DNA of 64,000 nucleotides from Candidatus Sumerlaea chitinivorans (GTDB taxonomy: Bacteria; Sumerlaeota; Sumerlaeia; Sumerlaeales; Sumerlaeaceae). The notes under the pieces are model-generated. The model was not told the origin of the DNA. It worked only from the letters and a program-made list of their open reading frames with translations, and searched no databases. The position numbers and the translations under genes were made by a program. The stretch spans positions 2,492,572 to 2,556,571 of the forward strand of contig CP030759.1 of the NCBI GenBank assembly GCA_003290465.1, written 5' to 3'. The first letter of the stretch is position 1. Each line of letters begins with the position of its first letter. Shown one piece after another: positions 44,864 to 53,680 of this stretch.

Positions 44864-45880
44864 ATGTTGGACCGATTGGCAAGTTGGAGGCGAGCTGCCG
44901 CGTGGATGCTCGCAGCGATTAGTTTGGCGCCGCTATGCGCCTTCGCGCAACGTGGCAGTTCCTTCCACCTCGGTATTGAAGTCGCTATGGAATTCGACCG
45001 CACCGAAGTAGTGGTTGGGGAGCCAATCTTCCTCAAGATCACCGTCACGAACCGAAGCGCCCCCCTCATCATCGGGAATTTCGCGGCGTCGCTTCACTTC
45101 CCCGAAGGGTCCGACGTCGAAGTCAAAATCCAGCCGCCGGGTGAACTTGCTTATCGCTACATGGCGCACGAAGAACCCGCCGTGTACTCCGGCATTGAGA
45201 TCGGAAATAAGCTCGGGGAGTTTACGCATTTTGAATTGCCCATTCTCTACGAACGCAACTCCCCCAATGGCTATGTTTTTGCGCGCCCCGGCGAATACAT
45301 TGTTTCGGCACGCCTCTCGCACACCATCATGCGCGACAACACGCGCACGTTTACAGAAATCCCACCGACACGCATTGTTGTGCGGGAACCCACAGGCCGG
45401 ACCGCCGAAGCGTTCCGCCTCATCGAAGGGAAGGACTACGCCTTGGCTCTTCAGCAGCAATTCACGGACAACCCGAAGATCCTGAACGCCTTCACAACCG
45501 TTGCGGAAAAGTTCGCCGACACCCCATATGCCCCAATGTGTGCTTATGTTGCGGGCTCCGCCAAAACGCTCACACAAAAAGGGCAACAAGAAGGGATCAA
45601 GATGCTACGCGAGTTTGCCCGCCGCTGGCCCAATCATCCGTTTTATGGCAATGCGATCTACAACATCTTCTACACCTACCACATGAGCGGGAACCTGGAG
45701 CGCGCCCAAGAATGGTTTTACTACCTGCTCGACACGGATCCACACCACCGCCTCATGCGCGAGGAGAATAAACTTGCGGCCTATTATTACTACGGACGGC
45801 TGGAAGAAGCTGCAGCTCGCCGCTGGTGGCTCTACGAGAAACCTTGGGCTCTTCCGCGACAAACTCCCAACCCCCAATAA
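44864..45880 (+). CDS. Secreted protein with Ig-like and TPR-like parts
   Basis: This 338-aa protein starts at an ATG with AAGGAG ten bases ahead. A signal peptide (to about AFA at residue 28) precedes a beta-rich region at about 35-170, with 'VVVGEPIFLKITVTNRSA' typical of Ig-like folds. A helical C-terminal half (about 175-325) looks like degenerate TPR units (FADTPYAPMCAY..., FYGNAIYNIFYTYHMSGNLERAQEWF). The family is unknown. It lies between the small membrane protein and folP in one operon. Confidence 0.72.
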   Translation: MLDRLASWRRAAAWMLAAISLAPLCAFAQRGSSFHLGIEVAMEFDRTEVVVGEPIFLKITVTNRSAPLIIGNFAASLHFPEGSDVEVKIQPPGELAYRYMAHEEPAVYSGIEIGNKLGEFTHFELPILYERNSPNGYVFARPGEYIVSARLSHTIMRDNTRTFTEIPPTRIVVREPTGRTAEAFRLIEGKDYALALQQQFTDNPKILNAFTTVAEKFADTPYAPMCAYVAGSAKTLTQKGQQEGIKMLREFARRWPNHPFYGNAIYNIFYTYHMSGNLERAQEWFYYLLDTDPHHRLMREENKLAAYYYYGRLEEAAARRWWLYEKPWALPRQTPNPQ

Positions 45881-45900
45881 GTACACAAAGGAGGCAGTTC

Positions 45901-46758
45901 GTGACCGACCAGTTTCCATGGCGAGTTCGAGGTAAGCTGGTCCTCCCTGCTGATCACACTCTTGTCATGGGGATCCTAAACGTCACCCCCGATAGCTTTT
46001 CTGATGGTGGCCGCTACTTGGATCCTCAAAGCGCGCTTGCCGCAGCTACACAAATGGTCGAAGCGGGTGTCGATATTCTCGATATCGGCGGCGAAAGCAC
46101 GCGCCCTACACGCTCCGGCCCGGTTCCCGCCGATGAAGAGCTTGCCCGCATCCTCCCCGTTCTGCGCGAGGTTCGTGCTCGTTTTCCAAACGTCCTGATC
46201 TCCGTGGACACCTACAAAGCGGAGGTTGCAAAAGTGGCGCTCGAGGAAGGGGCGGATATCATCAACGACATTTACGCACTGCGTGCTGCCCCTGAGATCG
46301 CCGAGCTTGTGGCCGCCGCAGATGCTGGACTCATCCTCATGCACATGCAAGGGACCCCCGAGACAATGCAACAAAACCCCCTGTATGGGGAAGTGGCGGT
46401 GGACATCAAAAATTTCCTCCGCGACCGCATCGCGTTTGCGATCGAAGCGGGTGTCCCCGAAGAGGCGATCGCTGTGGACCCCGGCTTCGGATTTGGAAAG
46501 ACCGTGGAGCACAACGTCGAGCTCCTCGCGCGCCTCGAATATTTTCGCTTGCTTCAGCGCCCAATCTGTGTGGGCGTATCGCGCAAAAGTTTCCTCGGCG
46601 CGCTCACAGGCGGCTTGCCCCCGCTTGAACGGGAGGAAGCGACACTTGCCGCGCAATGTGTGGCGGTCATGAATGGAGCCGCAATCGTGCGATGCCACGA
46701 CGTCCGAGCGGCCCGACGCGCGCTTGCCGTTGTAGACGCTGTGTTGGCCCGCGGCTAA
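45901..46758 (+). CDS. folP: Dihydropteroate synthase
   Basis: This 285-aa TIM-barrel enzyme joins p-aminobenzoate to dihydropterin pyrophosphate in folate synthesis. The DHPS signatures are clear: MGILNVTPDSFSDGGRY (phosphate-binding loop), DIGGESTRP, 'DIINDIYAL', 'LMHMQGTPETMQ' and GVSRKSFLG. GTG is the start, with AAAGGAGG six bases before it. An earlier in-frame start would run into the previous gene. It is cotranscribed with the membrane and secreted protein genes upstream. proB follows after 69 bases. Confidence 0.95.
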   Translation: MTDQFPWRVRGKLVLPADHTLVMGILNVTPDSFSDGGRYLDPQSALAAATQMVEAGVDILDIGGESTRPTRSGPVPADEELARILPVLREVRARFPNVLISVDTYKAEVAKVALEEGADIINDIYALRAAPEIAELVAAADAGLILMHMQGTPETMQQNPLYGEVAVDIKNFLRDRIAFAIEAGVPEEAIAVDPGFGFGKTVEHNVELLARLEYFRLLQRPICVGVSRKSFLGALTGGLPPLEREEATLAAQCVAVMNGAAIVRCHDVRAARRALAVVDAVLARG

Positions 46759-46827
46759 CCCGACCGCCACGACACAGGCGCTGAGAAATTCTTAAAGAGT
46801 TTGTTTGCGAAAGGATAAAAGACGCCA

Positions 46828-47994
46828 ATGTCGCCGACGCTATCTCCTTCGCCTTTTGGCACAGCAAAGACACTTGTGCTTAAGGTGGGCTCGGCCGTGC
46901 TCACGAATGCCGACGGAGACCTCGACAAGGGCATGCTCCGCACGATTGCGGACTGGACCTCCGAGCGCATGGCCGCAGGTTGCAACGTTATTCTTGTGAC
47001 ATCGGGTGCCGTTGCAGCGGGTCGCAGCGCACTTGGCGTACGCGACCGCAATCTCACCATTTCGCAAAAACAAGCGCTTGCCGCCGTGGGCCAGTCGCGC
47101 CTCATGCAGATTTATGCTGAGCTTTTCGCCACCCACGGTTTTCACGTTGGGCAAATGCTGCTGACTGCCGGCGACATGGAGGACCGCCGCCGATACGTCA
47201 ACGCACGCTACACGCTCGAAGAACTTCTCCGACGACGCTGCATCCCCATCATCAATGAAAACGACACTGTCACTGTGGACGAGCTGAAGTTTGGCGATAA
47301 CGACGGCCTTGCCGCTCGTGTGGCCGTGAAAATGCAGGCCGATGCGCTTGTTCTGCTCTCGGACGTCGACGGGGTTTTTAGCGCCAACCCTAAAACGACC
47401 CCCGATGCCCGTCTCATTGAAGTCATCGAGAAGGTCACGCCCGCTCTCATCGAGCAATTATGTCCGACTTCCCAAACCGGTTCGCTCGTAGGAAGTGGCG
47501 GGATGCTCAGCAAACTGCGGGCGGCTCGTCTGGCCACCAGCGCTGGCACGCACGTCGCCATCGCCAACGGCAAACGGCCCGGAATCCTTTCCAACCTTGT
47601 CGCGGGCAAATTTGTGGGCACGTACTTTCCACCAGCCCCCACCCATCGCAGCCAACGAACTCAATGGATCCTGCACGGCCGCGTGAGTGGCACTCGCCAA
47701 GTGGTCGTTGATGACGGCGCTCGCGATGCACTCCTTCACCGCCACAAATCTCTACTCCCTGCCGGCATTCTGCGCGTCGTCGGCACCTTCAAAGCCGGCG
47801 ATCTCGTGGATATCGTGGATTCTGCCGGAAGGCTACTCGGCCGTGGCATTGTAAACTACTCGAGCGCAGAAATGGACCTCATCCGCGGACACCGCTCCGC
47901 CGACATTGCGAAGATCCTTGGCGCAAAGCCCTACGACGAAGCAATCCATCGCGACAATCTTGCGCTCTTCGAGGAAGTCACCAGCGCTCGGTAA
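46828..47994 (+). CDS. proB: Glutamate 5-kinase with PUA domain
   Basis: This 388-aa enzyme phosphorylates glutamate in the first step of proline synthesis. The amino-acid kinase domain holds LVLKVGSAVLTN, 'VTSGAVAAGRSALG', 'AVGQSRLMQIYAELF', 'NENDTVTVDELKFGDNDGLAARVA' and 'LLSDVDGVFSANP'. A C-terminal PUA domain of about 75 residues (DDGARDALLHRHKSLLPAGI...) has the ProB-type DGA opening. An AAAGGA lies upstream of the ATG. proA is not adjacent, and the gene ends 26 bases from the convergent nucleotidyltransferase. Confidence 0.93.
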   Translation: MSPTLSPSPFGTAKTLVLKVGSAVLTNADGDLDKGMLRTIADWTSERMAAGCNVILVTSGAVAAGRSALGVRDRNLTISQKQALAAVGQSRLMQIYAELFATHGFHVGQMLLTAGDMEDRRRYVNARYTLEELLRRRCIPIINENDTVTVDELKFGDNDGLAARVAVKMQADALVLLSDVDGVFSANPKTTPDARLIEVIEKVTPALIEQLCPTSQTGSLVGSGGMLSKLRAARLATSAGTHVAIANGKRPGILSNLVAGKFVGTYFPPAPTHRSQRTQWILHGRVSGTRQVVVDDGARDALLHRHKSLLPAGILRVVGTFKAGDLVDIVDSAGRLLGRGIVNYSSAEMDLIRGHRSADIAKILGAKPYDEAIHRDNLALFEEVTSAR

Positions 47995-48020
47995 CGCGTC
48001 TCACACTCGCCCCCTCGAGT

Positions 48021-48647
48021 TCAGAGCAACTTCAAGCTCGCGAGCACACGGTTCCACCGCGTGTTGGGACGCGGCCACCATGCTTTCGACTGCTCCACCA
48101 GTGGCGCGCCGAACTTTGCCTCCAATAATTGTGCCCGCTCACGCATTTTGGGGATAGCTTCCGGACGCTTCCTCACCGCGTGGGCTTGCTCAGCGTAAAG
48201 AATCCGCGGATCCGCGATCGGAACCGCAACCCCGCCAAGCTGCGCTGTTTGTCCATGCATATTCAAATCGGGGAGAATCCAGAACACGCGCTCATGCTCA
48301 TAAAGCCAACGATCCTTGCGATATCGGCAGCAAAGTGCGATGTCCACTTCCACAAAATCAAAGTTACAAAACAAGAGGTTGGACGTCTCGACTATCATGC
48401 GTTCGCCGACCGCGGCAAGAATTCGTTCTCGGTCTTCAAGACGTGCGAATAGGTCTACATCCTGATGGGAAAGCGGCTCGCCAACAAGGGCCTCCACCGC
48501 CCAGCCGCCATGGAGCCATACGGGAATTCGGTGCGTCGCGAAAAACTCAAGAATTCGAATGACATCGCTTGCGAAGGGGGAACGCTGCTGAGAACGAATG
48601 TGTGCCACTTCCTCCGCAGGCTTGTAGAATCGTGAACCGCTTTTCAC
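48021..48647 (-). CDS. Nucleotidyltransferase resembling aminoglycoside/lincosamide adenylyltransferases
   Basis: This 208-aa protein has the nucleotidyltransferase signature: a Gly-Gly-Trp helix start (VWLHGGWAVEALVGE) followed by HQDVDLF with the metal-binding Asp pair. The layout resembles ANT(2'')-like and lincosamide nucleotidyltransferases, which inactivate antibiotics. It also resembles uncharacterised relatives with unknown substrates. Asp in VEVDIAL may be the third acid. The start was set at GTG 48647, where a GAGGAT lies just ahead; a TTG at 48668 is also possible. Drug resistance is only a guess. Confidence 0.7.
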   Translation of the reverse strand: MKSGSRFYKPAEEVAHIRSQQRSPFASDVIRILEFFATHRIPVWLHGGWAVEALVGEPLSHQDVDLFARLEDRERILAAVGERMIVETSNLLFCNFDFVEVDIALCCRYRKDRWLYEHERVFWILPDLNMHGQTAQLGGVAVPIADPRILYAEQAHAVRKRPEAIPKMRERAQLLEAKFGAPLVEQSKAWWPRPNTRWNRVLASLKLL

Positions 48648-48699
48648 TAGATCCTCAAGGTTTTGCAACTAAACTCGGTAGTATGTTTACTTCTCATTC

Positions 48700-50568
48700 T
48701 CAATCCAGCCGTTTCCACACCTGAATGCCAAAACTCCTTGGAGTTTTCAATGGCTCTTCGCCAAAGAGGCGTTCTACACGATACTCACTGCGTACCCATG
48801 CCAGAATCTCGCTCCCATATTCAGGCGACTCGCCAAATAGCATGGGCACCGTGTATTTGTGCACGAGCACGACCCATTTCGGCGAGGCTCGGCGAAAATC
48901 CTCCAGTATTTGCCTTTCACCAAAGCCAGCAATTTCTGTCGGCGTTAGCTGACAAAAACGGGCCGGGTTTCGCCGGTCGAGAATATAATTGATGAGCGCG
49001 CCTTCGGGGATCACAAGGAGTTTTTCATCCTCTGGAATCGTGCTCGAGAGATCACGAAGAGCCCCGACGAACGTTTCTGTCCGCGGATCGTCATCGAATG
49101 TTTTTAAGGAGACTCTACCAAACTCGATAGGCGTATTTTTCCGCTGCAGGTGCCTCCACGACTCCCCCAGATTGGCGATGCCAAGGGCAAACACGAGCGC
49201 AACTCCAAGTCTCTGCACCACACGTGCATTGCTACCAAGCAAAGCCGCTGTACGAGGCAGATAGATCACGAGAAGCGGCACCAACAAGAGTGTGGCCGGC
49301 ATCGCCTGCGTGAAGCCATACTGACGGATCCGTGCATCCAAAATCATGCGGAGAATTGCCCCCACTGAAAAAAGCCCCCACAAACCCAGCGCTACGATCT
49401 GCCCTCGCTCCTTGAAGTTCTCCCGATTGTTACACAGCCAAATCGCGGCGCCAACGACCGCACCCCCCGCTATGATCGGAAGTGCCCGTATGGGTAATTC
49501 CCAGTTCTCGAAACGCACACCAAGAGCAAAGAGCCCACCGACTGCCCCCCACTCGAGTGCTCGCTGAAAGCCAACTCGCCCATGCCTTTGCTGGCACCAC
49601 CTCCCAACGAGACCTATCGCTAACACCACAGCAACGACAATCCAACCCCCAAGCCCCAGCCGTCCAAGATTGCCTGAAACATCATCCAATCCCATGGTCT
49701 TGAGGTTCCATGGCAGTTTTGCTGCAGGTGTGAAAACCGTTTTCCACGCACCCACGACGGCAAGAAACGCTGGTTTGGGATCCATGACCGAGAAAGCATA
49801 GCTCGCATAAGTGCAAACAGGAAAAAGAAAGCCTCCAACAACACTTATAAACGCACTGCTCGAACTTCGACGCAAATGCTGCGCCCTACCCACGCTACAG
49901 GCATCCTCGTGAGAAAGGTAAGCAAGGCTCGTGCTTTTGGGGGCAACGTGCTCGGCAAAATAAAATCCAACACCGGCGACCACTGGCAAAACCGCAGCAG
50001 GAAACATTTCGGCCTTGGCCAAGAAAGCACACCCACAAGCAATCCCAGCAACGAACCACCACCAGCGGCGACCGCCTTTCGCCAGTGCCTGCTGGGTGGC
50101 CCATGTGGCAAGAAGTGCCAGCTGCATTCCGTGAAGCTGCTCGCTGGAATAGGGAAGGACGTAATTGTAGTTGCCAACCTTGGTGCTGTGAGAAAAAACA
50201 AAACAAGTAAGAAGAAGCCACGCTCCTCCCAGCGCTGCAAGCGTGCCCCATGCTCGCTCGAAATAGTGGTAACTGGCAGCGACCGTTGCGGCCGCAAGGG
50301 CAACGTTCACCCCCATTAAGGTCACATCGCGCACTCCAAACAGCTTATACCAGAGGGCGTTCCAGTAGAGCGAGAATGGCCCATACAACCACTCGAAGTC
50401 CCGGTACGGTACACGGCCAAGAGTCACCTGCCACGGACCGTACAAGACCACTCCAGTGTCCAGATAGAGGTCCCCAAACCGCCGCCACGTGACGATCGCA
50501 AACACGATAAACAACGTAGCAACGGCCATACGCGCCAATTGCCGGGGCACACAAGCAAAAATCCACAC
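48700..50568 (-). CDS. Multi-pass membrane protein, GT39/ArnT-like
   Basis: This 622-aa protein has about 11 membrane helices in its first 480 residues and a soluble C-terminal domain. 'GVVLYGPWQVTLGRVPYRDFEWLYGP' resembles the first loop of GT39/ArnT-type glycosyltransferases. These use lipid-linked sugars outside the inner membrane and have catalytic acidic residues in that loop (YRDFEW here, usually DE). The start is probably GTG at 50568, though no strong ribosome binding site is seen. The neighbouring nucleotidyltransferase may share a transcript, but with no known link. Confidence 0.68.
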   Translation of the reverse strand: MWIFACVPRQLARMAVATLFIVFAIVTWRRFGDLYLDTGVVLYGPWQVTLGRVPYRDFEWLYGPFSLYWNALWYKLFGVRDVTLMGVNVALAAATVAASYHYFERAWGTLAALGGAWLLLTCFVFSHSTKVGNYNYVLPYSSEQLHGMQLALLATWATQQALAKGGRRWWWFVAGIACGCAFLAKAEMFPAAVLPVVAGVGFYFAEHVAPKSTSLAYLSHEDACSVGRAQHLRRSSSSAFISVVGGFLFPVCTYASYAFSVMDPKPAFLAVVGAWKTVFTPAAKLPWNLKTMGLDDVSGNLGRLGLGGWIVVAVVLAIGLVGRWCQQRHGRVGFQRALEWGAVGGLFALGVRFENWELPIRALPIIAGGAVVGAAIWLCNNRENFKERGQIVALGLWGLFSVGAILRMILDARIRQYGFTQAMPATLLLVPLLVIYLPRTAALLGSNARVVQRLGVALVFALGIANLGESWRHLQRKNTPIEFGRVSLKTFDDDPRTETFVGALRDLSSTIPEDEKLLVIPEGALINYILDRRNPARFCQLTPTEIAGFGERQILEDFRRASPKWVVLVHKYTVPMLFGESPEYGSEILAWVRSEYRVERLFGEEPLKTPRSFGIQVWKRLD

Positions 50569-50891
50569 GGGTGGAGATGCTCACCCACACGCGGCTTACG
50601 AGGCAAGATGAATCAAGCAAACTTAGAATGGAGACGCGGAGCGGAAGGCACTTGCCGATTTAGTGCTTCACCGCTCGAGCACGGGTCGCATAGGAACTCC
50701 ACCTTGAAACCCGACGAAAGCCGGAACGGTGATCTTCCTGTATGCCCAAGCCCCGGATTGATTCTTCCACCGACTCACCCACCCGCACAGGTCTGACACG
50801 AATTTCCCCCTTTGGAGGAATTGAAAAGCGTCTCGCGGCAGTACGATTTCTGTTGCAGATGGCACAAATCGACCTGCAAAAGGCAAAGATT
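50569..50891. other. Divergent intergenic region
   Basis: 323 bases separate the GT39-like gene and the S1/P1 nuclease gene. Short open frames here have no recognisable features. AAAGG lies about nine bases ahead of the nuclease ATG. No clear promoter or repeat was seen. Confidence 0.4.
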
Positions 50892-51821
50892 ATGAACACA
50901 AAACTTCGTTTCTCGACACGATTACTTGTTGGGATTCTAACGATTTTATATTCACCCCTCGTCTTTGGGTTCGCTGCAGAAGGCCACCGGCTCGTCGCCC
51001 TCATCGCCGAAGAACATTTGACCACAAAGACACGCCAAAAGGTCGAAGAGCTCCTTGCCCCTGCCACCATGGCAGACGTCAGTTCATGGGCGGATGAGGA
51101 GCGCTCACGCGATCGGTCAACCTCGACATGGCACTACATTGACTATAACATCGTCGATGGACGCGTCAAAGAGGGAACCGCCACACACGGCACGATCTTG
51201 GATGCGATCTCCTCGCAATCGGAGATTCTCCGTTCTTCGTCCGACCGCGCTCAGCGTGAACGCGCTTTGAAATTTCTCATTCATTTCCTTGCGGATCTTC
51301 ACCAACCGCTGCACTGTGCCGACAATGACGATGCCGGCGGGAACCGCGTAGACGTTGTCGTGGACGGGCGCCCCTCGCGACTCCATCGCGCTTGGGACTA
51401 CAACGTCCCTGCACACATGCTACGCACACGGTACACCTCGGTCACCCTTGAGCAAGCGGCGCACGCGATTTCCCAACGCTTTGCCGCCCAGGCCAACGAA
51501 TTTCAAAAAGGCACTCCCGAAGCGTGGTCACGCGAATCTTGGCAAATCGCCCGAACGGTGGTTTACAATTTCGACCGGCCAACCTCAGGGCCAGTGGAGC
51601 TTACGAGCACTTACATGGACCAAGGAGCCGAAACGATTGAAGTCCAATTCGCGAAGGCGGGGTACCGTCTGGCTGCAATCCTGAATTCAATTCTGGATCC
51701 GCCCGCACAACCCGCACAGGTCAGGTCAAAGGCCGTGGGTGCACCCGCGGAAGCCCAGAAGGATCGTCATTCGGCCACCGAGCGGCGACGCCCCGCGTCT
51801 GCTGCAGGCGCCGCAAAATAA
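50892..51821 (+). CDS. S1/P1-type zinc nuclease
   Basis: This 309-aa secreted nuclease cleaves single-stranded nucleic acids in the family, with three zincs. A signal peptide (to about FG at residue 26) is followed by FAAEGHRLVALIAE. In most members the mature chain starts with Trp whose amino group binds zinc. Here Phe stands there, or the cleavage site is offset. The other ligands are visible: SSWADEER, WHYIDYN, HFLADLHQPLHC and AGGNRVDVVV, then RLHRAWD. The last ~40 residues are a low-complexity Ala/Pro/Arg tail. The start at 50892 puts the signal at the N-terminus. Confidence 0.83.
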   Translation: MNTKLRFSTRLLVGILTILYSPLVFGFAAEGHRLVALIAEEHLTTKTRQKVEELLAPATMADVSSWADEERSRDRSTSTWHYIDYNIVDGRVKEGTATHGTILDAISSQSEILRSSSDRAQRERALKFLIHFLADLHQPLHCADNDDAGGNRVDVVVDGRPSRLHRAWDYNVPAHMLRTRYTSVTLEQAAHAISQRFAAQANEFQKGTPEAWSRESWQIARTVVYNFDRPTSGPVELTSTYMDQGAETIEVQFAKAGYRLAAILNSILDPPAQPAQVRSKAVGAPAEAQKDRHSATERRRPASAAGAAK

Positions 51822-51847
51822 GCGCCGCTTTCGATTTTAATCGGGCT

Positions 51848-51873
51848 CGGTGGGCTCCACGAAATGCCCACCG
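51848..51873. terminator. Possible bidirectional terminator
   Basis: CGGTGGGC (51848-51855) pairs with GCCCACCG (51866-51873), a perfect 8-bp stem with a 10-base loop. It lies between the convergent nuclease and GH10-like genes. T-runs are weak on both sides; ATTAAAAT follows on the minus strand. Confidence 0.42.
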
Positions 51874-51950
51874 CCAAGTATTCTTGCGCCCCCCAGGCTG
51901 TGCGAGCAAAGCAACCCCATCATAGTACAGCCCCAACCCACAAGGTGATC

Positions 51951-53453
51951 TCACTTCAACGTGAGTTTGACGAAGTCCACCTTGCCCGCCTTCGCCTCCA
52001 CTTCGCGCACAAGTCTCTGAGAGCCCGACTTGACCTCAATACGGTATTTACCCGGTGTCAGGTTCACGAACACGGCCCACCCGTTGCCATCCGCACGCTC
52101 CTGCTTGCTCGCCTTGCCGCTCACACTCACCTGCGCACCGTCCAAGGCGCGGCCTTTTGGATCCCGCACGCTCACAGCCAGTGTGGCCACCGCATTGCGC
52201 CACGTTGGCCGGGGAGGATCCACCGCTTCGGGATAAATCTCCTGCCCAAGCAAATCCCAGAATGGACTCTCTGCCCCATACGCTTTCGTGGTATCGCTTT
52301 CCACCGTCGGCCGCCAATAGCTAAAGAGCGAAGTCCCCAGCCCTAATTCCTTTGCCACCCGATACTGCGCAAGGGTGCCCGTGGTCGAGTTGAAAAATCC
52401 TCCGATTCCAAGGGTCACCAGTCGCCCCGCGCATTCGTCCTGAAGTCGGCGCGACAGCGCGGCCCAATCTCGAAATTGCTTGGCATGAGCGGCCACGTGC
52501 TCGCGCTTATATCCCATGCGTGTAACGATGTCCACGCACCCTTCTCTGGCCCACCCCGCCCAGTCTTGATGCACCTGCCGGTAGGGAGCCGACTTCGTAA
52601 AATCGCCGTCCGCCGCCGGTGCTCCAAATCCTACAGCGCAAACGCTCACCACGGCATTGGGTCGCACACTCCAGACGGTGGCCGCTACTCGCCGCACGAA
52701 ACCCGTGACTTGGGCGCGACGAAATTCATTCCACTGCGGATCGTTTGGCGATGGGGTTCCACTTCGTCCGTACAGCCGATTGAATCGCTCGATCGCCCGC
52801 GGATGATAGCCTGCCTCTGTCTCCGGATAACGAATGAAGTCCAAATTCACACCGTCCACGTCATACTTGCGGACGCATTCCTCTATTAGGCTCAAAAGGT
52901 GCTCCTGCACTTCGGGTAACCCCGGATCGAGAAAGGTCGTGCGTGTCCCAGAAGTATCGTAGGATAACCAATCTCGGATCTTATGCCGAAGAGCCGTTCC
53001 CAACCCCTTTGTGCGGGTGGAGTCCGGATCTCCAAAACTGAAAATGTTGAACCACGCATACACATCTAAGCGCTGAGCACCTGTCGTGGGTTCATGCGCT
53101 TCGCGCAATAAGGTCGCCAGTGGATCAAACCCTTTGCGCTCACTCCACTCGGGTGCAGGCGGCTCGATCTCGGAGTTGTACCATGTGTTGCCACGATGCC
53201 GCACTTGAGCAATGACGGTATTAATGTGTGCGCGCCGCACCGCCGAAACCAGCGCTTGGATCTCTTCCGGCGAGTTCATGCAAGGGGATAACGTGCTGGC
53301 CCATACCGCACGGAGTTCTTGGGGGGCTGTCGTCGTGTGAGACTTTTTTTCGGTTTCTTTACCAGTGACTATGGCTCCTGAGCATGCAACAGAGAGGGAA
53401 ACTATCGCTAACCAACGCCCCCACACTCGGGACCATGCAAGCTTCGTTCGCAT
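51951..53453 (-). CDS. Secreted GH10-like (GHL10/DUF187) protein
   Basis: This 500-aa protein starts at an ATG with GGAGGTGGA close upstream. The first ~30 residues form a signal or lipoprotein-like segment (WLAIVSLSVACSG). A GHL10 TIM-barrel domain follows: LRAVWASTLSPCMNS, VIAQVRHRGNTWYN, 'VDGVNLDFIRYPETEAGYH', SVCAVGFGAP and DIVTRMGYK. The C-terminal ~95 residues look like a carboxypeptidase-regulatory-like beta domain ('VRDPKGRALDGAQVSVSGKA'). It is a paralogue of the protein at 18649-21225 but lacks the LPxL linker. It probably acts on a surface polysaccharide, with no substrate known. Confidence 0.83.
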   Translation of the reverse strand: MRTKLAWSRVWGRWLAIVSLSVACSGAIVTGKETEKKSHTTTAPQELRAVWASTLSPCMNSPEEIQALVSAVRRAHINTVIAQVRHRGNTWYNSEIEPPAPEWSERKGFDPLATLLREAHEPTTGAQRLDVYAWFNIFSFGDPDSTRTKGLGTALRHKIRDWLSYDTSGTRTTFLDPGLPEVQEHLLSLIEECVRKYDVDGVNLDFIRYPETEAGYHPRAIERFNRLYGRSGTPSPNDPQWNEFRRAQVTGFVRRVAATVWSVRPNAVVSVCAVGFGAPAADGDFTKSAPYRQVHQDWAGWAREGCVDIVTRMGYKREHVAAHAKQFRDWAALSRRLQDECAGRLVTLGIGGFFNSTTGTLAQYRVAKELGLGTSLFSYWRPTVESDTTKAYGAESPFWDLLGQEIYPEAVDPPRPTWRNAVATLAVSVRDPKGRALDGAQVSVSGKASKQERADGNGWAVFVNLTPGKYRIEVKSGSQRLVREVEAKAGKVDFVKLTLK

Positions 53454-53680
53454 TCTCCACCTCCGCAATGTTTGAATTCGTTCCGACTTCTGTGACAAAG
53501 AGAGACGCCACGCATTACGCCCCTGCGACCATACCCATGTTCGGTTGTCAATCGCTCGTTTACAAACTGTAGGAAACTGCGAAATGCTCACATGGCTCCC
53601 ACCGCTTTCGCATTGCAAAGCGTTTCCGAAAAGAGAAAATGACATATAAGTGAATTCGAAATGCCTTTTCACAGAACGGC

